DNA of 64,000 nt from Struthidea cinerea (lineage: Eukaryota > Chordata > Aves > Passeriformes > Corcoracidae), in contig VZTI01000422.1 in NCBI GenBank assembly GCA_013397865.1, positions 58,949 to 122,948 of the forward strand, read 5' to 3'. The notes under the pieces were generated by a model. That model was given only the letters and a program-made list of their open reading frames with translations. It made no database searches and was not told where the DNA came from. Position numbers and translations under genes: made by a program. This document shows, one piece after another, positions 20,455-32,100 of this stretch; within the stretch, counting starts at the first letter, position 1, and every line of letters starts with the position of its first letter.

Positions 20455-20702
20455 TAATGGAATCATGGAATCTCAGCCTGGTTTGGGTGGGAAGAGACCT
20501 TAAGGTCCATCCAGTTCCACCCCCTGGCATGTGCGGGGACACCTTCCACTATCCCAGGTTGCTCCAAGCCCTGTCCAATCTGGCCTTGAACACTTCCAGG
20601 GCTGGGGCAACCACAGCTGCTCTGGGCAATGTGTGCCAGGGCCTCAACACCCTAAGAGCCAGGAATTCCTTCCCAATATCCCATCTAACCCTCCCTCTGC
20701 CA
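20455..20702 (-). mobile_element. CR1 3' end
   Basis: Reverse-oriented TGGAATCATGGAATCTCAGC to CCATCTAACCCTCCCTCTG. Confidence 0.85.
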
Positions 20703-21830
20703 GTTTTTATGGTTTAAAAACCTTAAATGAGGTTTTTCTATGTCCAATGCCAACTCTACCTTTCCAAGTTGCAAAACTGGCAGTGAATTTAGCCAGTCTT
20801 ACTACTTTATATATACAAATTTGCTTTACGTGGTGGAAAATATGAATTCAGATGTGTCCCCAAAGAGGTGGAGCCCCACCCTTGTAGGACAGGTGTGGCT
20901 TTGCTGACTCAATCCTAAATATTGCACTGAGAACTGTGAACTGGTTTATAATGGATGTAGCACGGATTGAATAAGGAGCCCGTAGTAAAGCCTAACTCAG
21001 CATCATTTGGTACTTTCAAGACTCCAGATGAATTTTGGCACCAATTTTCCGTCTCGTGATATCTCAGTGGCAAATTTGACAAGAGCAAGTGTTCACAACA
21101 GCCCTGTTGACAGGCAGTGGATGCATCTGTCCGGCTGCTTTCCAACTGAAGTGTCAGACCAAGGAGCCAAACAATGCTCTTGAAGAGCAGACTGGACCAA
21201 CATCTGACAAATAAATAGATGATCATCTCTGCACACAAGGCTCTGCTGACACCAGACCTCAAAGTCAAACCCAAATGATGCCAAATGAAGAGGCAGGAGA
21301 GGAGACAGCTGAAATGTGTCCTCCCCAAAATGTTTGTTTGAAGCCTGTGGCTCTGGTTGGTAATTTAGAGGAAGCTGAGTTAGACCTTGCTCAATGTGTT
21401 TGGATTCAACATGAGGAAAAAGTTCTGACCATGGAAAAACCTGAGAGAAATTGTTAGCCTGGCATCTCATAAATGAGGAAGACAAAGATCGACCTCCAGA
21501 GGCTGGAGGACTTTGCCAATTCAAAGGGAGCTTGAATGACTTGGCAAAAATTACTCAAATCTGAAGGAATTTGAATTTTCCAGGAGCCCAGCCAGCATCC
21601 TCTTGCTAAAAGGACCAGCGGTAAATACCTGGCAGACAGTGATCCTGGGAAATAGCAAAAACTTATGCCCAAAGCCTTTACCTGTCTGTCCTGGACAGGT
21701 GACGTCCAGAACATGCTGGATGCTGTATGTCCAGTTCAGTCAGACACCAAACCTTGTTCATTTTTTAGGATTAGGATCCAGGTGGGAAAAGAGGGAAATA
21801 GGAGAAAAAGCTTTTGACTGGGTAGAATGA
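20703..21830. other. Intergenic, nothing recognised
   Basis: No known repeat signature or gene was recognised. The stretch near 21400-21560 (AACATGAGGAAAAAGTTCTG) has a faint retroelement-like flavour but cannot be placed. Confidence 0.35.
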
Positions 21831-21990
21831 GGTGCTCTGGTGAGGCACCTGGAGAGCTGTGTCCAGTTCTGGGCCCCCCCTGGAAAGAGAAACATCGGGG
21901 GGGTGGACCATGTCCAGGGGAGGGAATGGAGCTGGGGAAGGATCTGGAGCACCAGGAGCAGCTGAGGGAGGTGGGGGGTGTCATGACCCA
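21831..21990 (+). mobile_element. CR1 internal fragment
   Basis: GTGAGGCACCTGGAGAGCTG then TGTCCAGTTCTGGGCCCC and the GAGCTGGGGAAGGATCTGGA block, the end of CR1 ORF2. Confidence 0.65.
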
Positions 21991-22377
21991 TTGGTTGGTT
22001 CATTGTAAATCCTCATCAGGCTGAACAAAGGTCAGGGAACACTTGTGCTTTTATTGTACAGTTGCCTCAACTCCAGCAACCAGCCAGTTGAGTATAGAGT
22101 ATAGACTCCAAAGGCGTTGGCCAACAAGCTCTTGAATTTTTACAATGCACTTCCACAGGAGTGGTGGCTACAAGCCCTTAATTTTGTGCAGTTCATTTCA
22201 GTGGATCCTCAACTCCCACAACAAACTCCTCAGAGGAGCTGGCTCACAAGCCACGGTGCCACTACTCAATCTCCCCACTCCCACAACCAACTTCCATACA
22301 GAGCACAGGACGGAATATGAAAACCATGTTTTGCCCAGGCAAAGCAAGGGAGCAGCCGAGGGAGATTTAAACTCCAG
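21991..22377 (+). other. Unassigned repeat-like stretch
   Basis: Sits between two CR1 pieces and includes GGGAACACTTGTGCTTTTATTG. The composition suggests a degraded retroelement or LTR, but no ends or target duplication were found. Confidence 0.25.
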
Positions 22378-23722
22378 AGGACCCTGAGAACTACAGACCT
22401 GTCAGTGTCACTTCAGTGCCCGGTAAAACCATGGAGAAGGTTACTGTGGCAGGTATGGAAAAACACCTGAAGGACAATGCAGGCATTGGTCAACCAGAAC
22501 AGCTTTATGAGAGGAAGGTCCTACTTTATCAAACTTGATTTCCTGTCATGACAAGGTGACCCACCTGGCTGACCCAGGAAAGCCAGTTGATGGAATCTTT
22601 TTGGATTTCAGTAAAGCTTTCAATACAGTCTCTCCCAGGATCCTTCTGGACAAAATGTCCAGCCCACAGCTGGATAAACACATCATGGGAGGGTGAGCAA
22701 CTGGCTCATGGGTCAGACACAAAGGGTGACAATGACTGAGGAGACATCAGACTGGGGAGCTGTCACTAGTGGGGTTCCACAGGGCTCCATCCTCAGCTCT
22801 GTGCTCTTCAACATCTTCATAAATGACTTGAATGCAGGACTGGAAGGGATACTGAGCAAGCTCACAGATGATACAAGTCTGGGAGGAGCTGTTGACTCCC
22901 TCGAAGGCAGAGAGGCCCTGCAGAGAGACCTCAACAAATTAGAGGACAGGGCAATCACCAGCCTATGAAGTTCAACAAGGGAAGGTGCTAGATTCTGCAC
23001 CTGGGATGGGGCAAACCTGGATGTACGGACAGACTGGAGGACGACAGGCTGGAAAGCAGTGCCTGGAAAGGGACCCAGGGGTCCTGGTTGATGGCCAGTT
23101 GGATCTGAGCCAGCAGTGCCCTGGCAGCCAGGAGGGACATTCCTGTCCTGGGGGGCATCAGGCCCAGCACTGATGGCTGGGCAGGGAGTGGATTGTCCCT
23201 CTCTGCTCTGGGGCAGCTGACCTCAGGTGCTGGGGGCAGTTTTGGGCACCACAAGATAAAAATGACATTAAGCCATTGGAGAGCATCCAAAGGAAGGCAA
23301 CAAAGACAGTAAAGAGCCTTGAGGGGAAGCTGTGTGAGGAGTGGCCGAGGGCACTCGATCTGTTCAGCTGGAGGAGACTGAGGGGAGACTCATCACAGTT
23401 ACAGTTTCAATGTGAGGGGAAAAGGAGGGGCAGACACTGATCTCTTCTCTGGTGACTAGGTACAGGACCAGAGGGAATGGTCTGAAGCTGTGTCAGGGGA
23501 GGTTTAGATTGGGTATCAGGAAAGGTTCTTCCCCAGAGGGTGCTGGGCACTGCCCAGGCTCCCCAGGTCACAGCCCCAAGGCTGCCAGAGCTCCAGAAGT
23601 GTTTGCACAACACTCTCAGGGACAGGATGGGATTGTTGGGGTGTCTGTGAAGGGCCAGGAGTTGGACTCTCCCTGTGGGTCCCTTCCAACTCAGGACATT
23701 CTGTGGTTCTGTGAAATAAAGA
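22378..23722 (+). mobile_element. CR1 with degenerate reverse transcriptase
   Basis: Reads CR1 ORF2 in broken frames: LDFSKAFNTVS-like near 22602, GVPQGSILSSVLFNIFINDL at 22770-22830 and LTDDTSLGGAVDSLEG at 22860-22910. It is followed by ERDPGVLVDGQLDLSQQC and a 3' end of the 18651 subfamily (CTTCCAACTCAGGACATTCT). Confidence 0.88.
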
Positions 23723-24107
23723 CAGAAAAGGGGGAAGGAGAGAAGAAGAGCAAAGAGCATCACTAGTCCTTAGAACCCACCTTGCTCCTGGAGCGCGGCT
23801 TGTGAGACAAAGAAAGTGAAAGTGAAAGAGAGGAAAAAGAGAACCAGGGGGCCCAATCCACTTCCTTACATAGATAAACTTGTGCAGCCTCTTATGTAAA
23901 TTAGATTTTTTTGTACTGTTTTGTTCATGAATGCACAGCCAATCCTCGGAGTCCTCATCTAGAGGGGGGATTGAGCAGGAGTCTCTCCATCAGCAGGGAG
24001 TTAGTTGGCTCAGCTCCACAGGACCTTCTCCTCTGATCACACTCTTCCTGTTGTGACAGTCACAATGTCTGAGACAAACCATGCCTGTGCCTGATCCTCC
24101 ACAGGGG
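23723..24107. other. Intergenic, nothing recognised apart from an ISRE-like site
   Basis: A 385-base interval between CR1 copies with an A/G-rich section at 23800-23845. No gene was seen. Confidence 0.35.
23812..23830 (+). promoter_or_regulatory. ISRE-like triple GAAA motif
   Basis: GAAAGTGAAAGTGAAAGAG contains three GAAA cores spaced two bases apart, matching the interferon-stimulated response element pattern GAAANNGAAA. No promoter is nearby, and it may belong to a degraded LTR. Confidence 0.3.
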
Positions 24108-24465
24108 AGGACCTGGAGAAAAGGAGGCTCAGGGGGGACCTTCTGGCTCTCCACAACTCCCTGACAGCAGGGATCAGCCAGGTGGGGGTGGAGTTCCACT
24201 CCCAGGGAACAAGGGACAAGACAAGAGGAAACAGCCTCCAGCTGTGCCAGAGGAGGTTTAATTTGGATATTGGGAAAAATTTCTTCCCGGAAAGGGTGGT
24301 CAGGCCCTGGCACAGCTGCCCAGGGCACAGGTGGAGTCACCATCCCTGGAGGTGTTCAGGGGATATGGTTTAGTGGTGGCTTTGGCAGTGCTGGGTTAAC
24401 AATTGGTCTTAATGATCTTAGAGGGTTTCTCCAACCAAAATGATTCCATGATTCGGTGATTCTGG
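24108..24465 (+). mobile_element. CR1 3' end
   Basis: GGAGAAAAGGAGGCTCAGGG to the terminal CCAACCAAAATGATTCCATG. Confidence 0.88.
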
Positions 24466-24911
24466 GTTGTGATTAGGATTACGGGTCTTATAGAAGAATG
24501 GAAAGAGATTCACAAGCACGAATTTGGGCATAAGCAAATCCCATTGGCAAGTTGCTGGCCAAGAAGTACCCACGAGAGCTTGTAAAGGCTCCCTCCTGGG
24601 CTGAAATGATGGGGTGTTTCTCCAGATACCTCCTGATGCAGCCCAAGGGTTGGATCAGTACAGGATCATCTCAGAGTGGTGGCACGGACAGACTGTGACC
24701 GGTCATGGTGCCTTTGCCTGGTGTCACATGCCAGACGCTGTCCTCGAGTGTCTGGCATGTGTCCTCCATGACACCTCTGTCTGTGTAAGCCCACCACTGG
24801 TTTCATGGCAGGTTCCAAACTCAGTTTATAAAGAAATAGTAATTCTAAAGATAATTTCTCAGGTGTATCAGGAACCATAAAGACCAGAAGATGGTCTAAA
24901 CCTTTGTGTCA
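24466..24911. other. Intergenic, nothing recognised
   Basis: 445 bases between CR1 copies. A near-palindromic stretch GCCAGACGCTG...GTGTCTGGC occurs at 24730-24758; otherwise nothing was identified. Confidence 0.35.
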
Positions 24912-25159
24912 TGAGCTTCAAGCTTTGCCAGTGGAGGTTCAGGTTGGACATTAGGAGGAATTTCTCCATGGAAAGGGTGGTCAGGCATTAGAAGGGGCTG
25001 CCCGGGGAGGTTTGGAGTCCCTCTCCCTGGAGGTGTCCAAGGAATGCCTGGATGTGGTACTCAGTGCTCTGTCCTGGATGATAAGGTGGAGACCATTCAC
25101 AGGTTGGAGTCAATGGTCTTGGGGGGCTTTTCCAACCTGAATGATTCCAGGATTCTGTG
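24912..25159 (+). mobile_element. CR1 3' end
   Basis: GGTTCAGGTTGGACATTAGG through GGAAAGGGTGGTCAGGC to CCAACCTGAATGATTCCAGG. Confidence 0.85.
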
Positions 25160-26070
25160 GATGACTTTACAACTCAACTCTTTGCCTGGATGATGCTGTA
25201 CCTAAAATAGGAGGAGGATGATTGATTTGGGTACAAGTTACCCTAGTGAACCTAGGAACGCCTTGGAGAGAGTTGGTGGGTGGATCTGCTCTCCCCCACT
25301 CCCAGATGGGAATGCCTTCTTGGTAACATTTTGCATACAATTATTATTACCCATGTTAGCACATCATTATTATTATGGTTGTTGTTGCTGTTGTGCATCA
25401 TCATCATCACTCTATTGGTGCTGGTGCATTTATCTATGGCAATTCCAAACCTGTATTTCTGTTGTTTCAAAAACTCCTACTGTTTGTGAATTTGTGATTA
25501 TGAAAGTCCTCATTGAACAGGACCAGACTTGTGGTGCCCAATTGATCATGACTGGAAATTCAACCTAGCTGTTCCCAGCCCCTCTGAGGACCAGTTGGGA
25601 CACAGAGGGATTATTTTCTGACAAATTCCTATAATCTCCATATGACACCAATAATTGTCATGGGCAAACATTTGATGTTGGAAAAATTAATTTAGTTTAT
25701 TGCAAATTAAAATATGTTTGGATGGTGAGAAATAAAGACAAGACTTAAACCACTTTTTTCCCAGGCTCAGCTTCACATCCCTAACCTCTCTTTCCCTCCA
25801 GCCTGGGCAGTGCAGCAGGGATGAGGAATAGGGAATAGGGGATGTGGTCAGTCCATAAAAAATCCTCTCTGCTGCTCATTCTTCCTTGCATTTCTCCTGC
25901 TCCAGTGTGGGTACTCCGTGGGATGGATGTGGTTTCTTCAGGACACACCCTCCTTCTCCTGTATCACCCAGACATGCCTTTGTCACCACAATCTGGACAT
26001 TCACAAATCCGGAGAGTTTTGACTCATTCTCTTGCTTGGGGTGGGGGACGGTAATGGGGGATCCATTGAT
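25160..26070. other. Intergenic with simple ATT/CAT repeats
   Basis: Short trinucleotide runs (ATTATTATT, GTTGTTGTTG, CATCATCATCATCAC) lie at about 25338-25412. The rest is unique-looking, without a recognised gene. Confidence 0.45.
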
Positions 26071-26210
26071 GGTGGAGTCACCATCCTTGGACATGTTCAA
26101 GGAATGACCGTGTGTGGCACTCAGTGCTGTTGTCCAGCTGGTGACTGGTCACAGGTTGGACTTGATGGTCTTGAAGTCTTTTTCAACCTAAGTGATTCTG
26201 GGATGCTGTG
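26071..26210 (+). mobile_element. CR1 terminal fragment
   Basis: GGTGGAGTCACCATCCTTGG, GTGGCACTCAGTGCTGT and TTTCAACCTAAGTGATTCTG. Confidence 0.8.
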
Positions 26211-26329
26211 ATCCTGGTCATGGAGCAAGAGAGAGAGAGGACAGAATATGAAAGGGTCTTTCAGTCTGTTCCCAAGGAATAACATGAAAATCAGTGACAA
26301 GAATTTCTCATGCAGTTTTAAAACATCTC

Positions 26330-26457
26330 AGAATCCCAGAATCCCAGGATGGTTTGTGTTGGGAGGGACTTTAAAGCTCACCCAGTCCCACCCCCTGCCA
26401 TGGGCAGGGACACCTTCCACTAGCCCAGGTTGCTCCAAGCCCATCCAACCTGGCCTA
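26330..26457 (-). mobile_element. CR1 terminal fragment
   Basis: Reverse-oriented GAATCCCAGGATGGTTTGTG to TTGCTCCAAGCCCATCCAAC. Confidence 0.8.
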
Positions 26458-26809
26458 TCTTCATGGATAACATGACATTGAGCACCCTGTTTGGTCACAC
26501 TGGTGACTGTCAGTGTGTTGGCTCTGGGCTGGGGAAGCAGCTGAAGCTCTGGGAAGTTGGGATTTGGGCTGACATGGTCCTGGTTTAGCATCCGAGCCAC
26601 ACAGATTCATCCGTGCCAGACAGGGAGAACGAGCCCGGCGACACAGATGGAGAGACACAGCTTCCAAAGCTGTTCCTCCACGTGTGGAGAACAGCCAAAC
26701 GTGTCCCCAGCATTTTGTGTCACTTTGGCAATTTATGGTTGGTGAGAGCAAAATTTTAACAGGTGATTTTGAAACTCTTCCCTTCCATGGAATAGAGTCC
26801 AACACCGCA
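26458..26809. other. Intergenic, nothing recognised
   Basis: 352 bases of unique-looking sequence between two reverse CR1 ends. Confidence 0.35.
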
Positions 26810-26889
26810 AATCATGGAATTGTTGAGGTTGGAAAAGCCCTCCAGGATCATCAAGTCCAACCTGTGACCAATCCTCACCTCGTCAACCT
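26810..26889 (-). mobile_element. CR1 terminal fragment
   Basis: Reverse-oriented ATCATGGAATTGTTGAGGTT, GGAAAAGCCCTCCAGGATC and TCAAGTCCAACCTGTGACC. Confidence 0.8.
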
Positions 26890-27800
26890 GATAAGTTTTA
26901 CATATAATATAATATATAATACATAATACACAATACATAATATATATTATCATATATTATATATTTCCATAATATATAAACACCTTTTATGTATGTATTT
27001 ATACACTTGTATGCACACACATTCATGCCTATAGGTCCATGTGTTCATACAGTCCCTTTAATCCCAATGTTACACCATAGAGCCTTAACACTATATAATG
27101 TGATTTGTATTATTTTCACTCTCACTATTTTATACACACACACATACTTATACTCCACAATGCACACCCTGCCAGACACTCTTCCATTTCTCTCTATGGC
27201 TATAATAACAGAGAACATACAACAAAATGCACAGGATAGCTTATATCTGCCATGTTCTATGTGTTATGCAGTGTATTATTTGTACTTATTTTTAATATTA
27301 CATCCCACAGAGTCATGGTATTGCCTCCTGTTGGGTACTACACATGCTGCTGTATCAGAACATGATCTATAATTTTATATATGTATGTATAAAAACCACA
27401 GCCTCACATGGTCTCCTCTTATGTACACATGTATATTTGTAGTCTGTGCAGGCTCAGATACCCCTTTTCATAGCCTCTATGCAATATAATACAAAAATAT
27501 ATGCACTTTATGTAATCTATAATACAAGTTATAATATATAAGAGCATAATAATTGTAAAATTTTATTATTTTTATTATAAATGTCATTATCACTTTTATT
27601 TCAATTTATTATTTTATCACAATTAAATCATCATAATATTAGATGATATATTACGTTTTGTTATTTATTTTACATATATTATATGTAATATATAAAGGTC
27701 ACTGATAACATACAATACTTCTCACGCGTGTATGTGTTCACCCCACTCTCTCTGACGGACACCTGTCCTTGCACATATCATAACATATATTTGCATATGC
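26890..27800. repeat. AT-rich low-complexity tract
   Basis: About 900 bases dominated by TATA/ATAT motifs and short near-repeats (ATATAATATAATATATAAT type) with (CA) stretches near 27010 and 27135. No gene is recognised. It stops abruptly at the CpG island. Confidence 0.8.
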
Positions 27801-27814
27801 AAATTGCTATTTAA

Positions 27815-28690
27815 TGTTCGCCCGCACCCCGTGGTGCTGTCCCGTGGCCAGCGCGCGGTTCGTACAGACAGGACCAGAGCGGTGCGGGTGCCGCCGGGCG
27901 ATGCGGGCAGGCCGCGCTCCCCCCGGCCCCGCCCGGCCCCGTTTCCGCCCGCANNNNNNNNNNNNNNNNNNNNNNNNNNNNNNNNNNNNNNNNNNNNNNN
28001 NNNNNNNNNNNNNNNNNNNNNNNNNNNNNNNNNNNNNNNNNNNNNNNNNNNNNNNNNNNNNNNNNNNNNNNNNNNNNNNNNNNNNNNNNNNNNNNNNNNN
28101 NNNNNNNNNNNNNNNNNNNNNNNNNNNNNNNNNNNNNNNNNNNNNNNNNNNNNNNNNNNNNNNNNNNNNNNNNNNNNNNNNNNNNNNNNNNNNNNNNNNN
28201 NNNNNNNNNNNNNNNNNNNNNNNNNNNNNNNNNNNNNNNNNNNNNNNNNNNNNNNNNNNNNNNNNNNNNNNNNNNNNNNNNNNNNNNNNNNNNNNNNNNN
28301 NNNNNNNNNNNNNNNNNNNNNNNNNNNNNNNNNNNNNNNNNNNNNNNNNNNNNNNNNNNNNNNNNNNNNNNNNNNNNNNNNNNNNNNNNNNNNNNNNNNN
28401 NNNNNNNNNNNNNNNNNNNNNNNNNNNNNNNNNNNNNNNNNNNNNNNNNNNNNNNNNNNNNNNNNNNNNNNNNNNNNNNNNNNNNNNNNNNNNNNNNNNN
28501 NNNNNNNNNNNNNTGGGGGCGGTTCCAGCCCCGCCCCACGTGCGGTGCCGTCTCCGGCTCGACGCCGGTTTTGTTTTGGTTGTATTTTGGTTGTGTTTTG
28601 GTGTCAGGGGCTCTTGGTGTTTGTTGTCACTGCGGCCACATCGCGGTGTGGGTGGGGTGTGCTGGAGGCAGCCGGGAAATGGGGAGTGGT
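27815..28690. promoter_or_regulatory. CpG island, probable LRIF1 promoter, interrupted by an assembly gap
   Basis: Both readable edges (27815-27953 and 28514-28690) are GC-rich with many CpG dinucleotides, unlike the AT-rich DNA just upstream. A GC box (GGGGGCGG, 28515-28522) and an E-box (CACGTG, 28537-28542) are visible. It lies 5' of LRIF1 on the same strand, 5.4 kb from its first visible exon, and no other gene start is nearby. Confidence 0.65.
27954..28513. other. Assembly gap, 560 N
   Basis: A run of N inside the CpG island. GC-rich avian promoters are commonly missing from assemblies. The first LRIF1 coding exon is expected here. The long reading frames that cross the Ns carry no information. 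Confidence 0.98.
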
Positions 28691-28719
28691 GATATGAGAG
28701 GAATTGAACCTTTCACAGT

Positions 28720-29143
28720 CATGGAATTACTTCCGTTGGAAAAACCCTTAAAGATCAATGAGTCCAACCATCCCCCCAGCACTGCCATGTTCACCACTCA
28801 CCCGTGCCACATCCACTCATTTTTTGAACACTTCCAGGGATGGTGACTCCACCTCTGCCCTGGGCAGCCTTTGCCAGTGCTTGGCCACCCTTTCCATGAA
28901 GAAATTTTCCTCAGTGTCTGACCTGACCCTCCCCTGGCACAGCCTGAGGCCGTTCTCTCTCCCCTGTCCCTGTTCCCTGGGAGCAGAGCCCGACCCCCCC
29001 GGCTTCCCCCTCCTGTCAGGGAGTTGTGCAGAGCCACAAGGTCCCCCCTGAGCCTCCTTTGCTCCAGGCTGAGCCCCTTTCCCAGCTCCCTCAGCCGCTC
29101 CTGGGGCTCCAGACCCTTCCCCAGCCCTGTTCCCATCCTTGGA
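28720..29143 (-). mobile_element. CR1 3' end next to the CpG island
   Basis: Reverse-oriented TGGAATTACTTCCGTTGGAA through GATGGTGACTCCACCTCTGC and TGTCAGGGAGTTGTGCAGAG to CCTTCCCCAGCCCTGTTCCC. It probably lies in LRIF1 intron 1. Confidence 0.88.
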
Positions 29144-32100
29144 CTCTATGAGGCAGTTTTACTGATCAGGTCCCTCATACCACGTAGACGTGACTGTGCT
29201 GGGTTATCCTGACTGGAATCATACCGAGGGAATTCTCCAGGCTGCCCAGCTCTCCGTGGTTCCATTCCTGATTTACGCTGCGGAGCTCAGCAGGCCCAGC
29301 GGCTCGAGCCATGGTTTGGCTCCTGATGCCTTTCCTTGTCTCTCAGGAGTTCTCAGGGTGCTTTGTGTGTTCAGGGAGGAGTTTTGGGTGATTTCTGATT
29401 CCCGGGGCTGCCGTGGGATCCATGTTGGGTGTTTTTGATGGTTGCAGATTCTACCAGAGGTTTTGTGGCTGGAGGAGGATCCTATCATGGATCAGGAGAG
29501 CTGTGGTTCATAACAGAGCACAGGGAGTGTTTCCTGGCAGTTTGCACATCCACAATTATCTGTACTGCAGGGAATATTCCACAGTGGATAAAAGTTCCCA
29601 GAAACAATTACTGTCAAACAGAAAGTGTTTTTTCTGCCATTATTGAAAGCTTCTGGTTTAAGGTAAAACCTCAGGTCATTAGAGGTGGCTTGAACTGAAA
29701 TTCTGGTCAGGATTCCTCCAAATTCAACATTTATTTCTTGATTTCCTTTAGATGATGATAATGATAATAATGATGATCATTGCATATTATCTAGATTATA
29801 TGTTACTATATATTTGGTATTATCATTACTATTATTATTTTATTACAATTTTCAGATAATCCATGGAATGAATGCAGCTGTATAAAATAAATATATATCA
29901 ACTACAATCAATTAATTTTACTTTGTCCCTGGGTGCACATTTCCAATTGACAATAAATTGTTACTTTGCCACTTCCTGGATCCAACTGAACCCATTAAAA
30001 TAAATTCTGTTGGTTCTCTGGAGTGGCCCATAGTCCCTGGTTATATATTCACGTTTGTAGATGAAAGTTGTGCCTAAAGGAACAGTTGGGAGTGAAGGCA
30101 GATGGAAAAGTAGCTGATTTCTTCCAAGGGAGATTGTTCCTTCTGACGACCTTGCAGGAAAATTCAGCAGTCTGTCTCTTTGATCTCTGCTGATGCGTTT
30201 TTTTATGGCACAGTCAGGATTTCTGTGGGAATCGTGTGCTGGTGGTTGCACTGGATTTGGTGAATGTATTTATTTGGCAGAAATAAATATTCCTATTTTC
30301 TGAAAATATTCCAAGGGTGTTTTTGTTAATGCAAGCATAAAGGACAGAGGGTGAATGTTTAAATACTCAGTATTTTGTGTTTTGTGCTGCTTACTGAGAG
30401 TAATGAACAGTGAGAGAAGTTTGGATAGTAAAACTGGTGTGTCTGGTCAAGAAAACAGGAATTCTGGTGAACTGAAGGAAATGTAGATTATTCTTTTTAT
30501 TTTTCTGTCTTGAAATAAGTAAGTAAAGAAATAAATCTCCCAGTTTCTTTCTGTTCTCTCTGCTTTCCTGCCTTCCTTAATGCCACATCCATAGGGAGGT
30601 GTCGGTGTTGTCGCACACAGACTGTTCACCGAAAGAAATCTCCTTTTTGGGTCACAAGAAATGTTATCTGGTTGACGGATCCCTCTGTGAATGTCACAGA
30701 ATTTTATTTGGTTGTTTTTATTGAATTTGATCATTTCTCTGGTGATGTTAAATAAGATTTCTACCAGTCCACCATTTTTTTGTTCTTCCATTAACTTATT
30801 TCTCTCAAGTTTTGTTCATGGAACTGCCTTTCGAAAGTATCATAACAACACAATTATTTCTGAGTGTTCATATATGAGATTTGAGGAGGTTTATTCTTAT
30901 GGGGTTGGGAAGTGAAGGAGGATGAAGAGGAGAAAGAAAACTCTACTTCAGTAACTATGGGAGAAATTCCAGAGGACAACCTGGCATGATACAGATTTCC
31001 TATTGTTATTTTTTTAAGGAAAAGAAATTAACCTGTTCTTTAACCAAATTAATCTGACACCCTAAAAAGGGGATACTGAGGGAGTTTTTTTCCTTCTGCT
31101 TAAAAGTTTCTTAAAAGATTCATTAATTCAACGAGCAGTGACCTGAAGACTGAAGTAAAACAAATTCTAACTCTCCTCTTCATCACTAAGAAATGTATGG
31201 AGACAGTGCTTTGTTTTATTCTGGTAACATGAAACTTCCTCGTGGTTATATCTTTGTATCACCTGGGAAAAGCTTTATGATGTGAAATTGCTACAATGAA
31301 GCCTTTTCAACTCAGAGCGCTGAAAACGTGCAGTGATCCTTTCTGTCCTCTGTCCTAGATGTTTGAGTAAATCTCTGTGAATTCCACTTCTTGGTGTCTC
31401 ATTGGACTTTTCCTTCTCTCTTGCCTATCCTTTAGCTTTTTTTCATTCTCCCAATGTGTAAATACCTGATATTAGTTTCAAGTTAAAGAATGTTATTTCC
31501 CAGAAAATTATAATTTTTGGGTGTCTTGCACTTTTTCATGGAGATAAAAAGCTACAGTTGCCTTCTGTAATCATGGAAAGCAGAATGATCTGAAGTTCAG
31601 GCACATGAGATTTTTACTGGTGCTTTTTCCCCCATCTACTTTAAAGTTCCTGCTTGTAGCACAGTCAAAACCAGTTTTTAAGTCTGTCGAGCTGGAGGTG
31701 AATGGTGATTCCAGGTGGGAATGAGGACGTGAGCGCTGAAAACTGGCAGAGGAAAATATTGATGCAAATATATCTTCAGCTCATCTCTCCCTGTTTTTCT
31801 TGCTTCCTTTCCCTCTGATCTGCTCCCCCTCCTCTTGCCCAAAAGTTAGAAGTCTCCCCTTGCTTTGACAGGTGGAGGAACAAGCCTCTTTGGAGGTTTC
31901 TTCTGCCCCTTGGTGCCAATTTGCAGCTGTAGTTAGTTGGGGTGCAGGTAAGTGCCTGTTTCTCTGTTCAGCAGTTCCACGTTTGTGGGACTTGCTGAAA
32001 AATTCCTTCTGGGTTTGCTTTTACTTCTTATATATAGAAGTGAAGTTGTGGCTGTAGATCATGGAATTATTAAAGAAGTGTTGAGAGATTCAAAGCACAG

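Noticed and set aside
22693..22968. Possible active reverse transcriptase gene
   Set aside because: It is a CR1 fragment with frameshifts and stops on both sides, so a relic rather than a gene.
25338..25412. Possible CRISPR-like or functional trinucleotide array
   Set aside because: Short imperfect ATT/GTT/CAT runs in a vertebrate genome are ordinary simple sequence.
27804..28697. Long frames of nearly 300 codons on both strands
   Set aside because: They are made mostly of the 560 N bases; the readable ends do not resemble any LRIF1 N-terminus.
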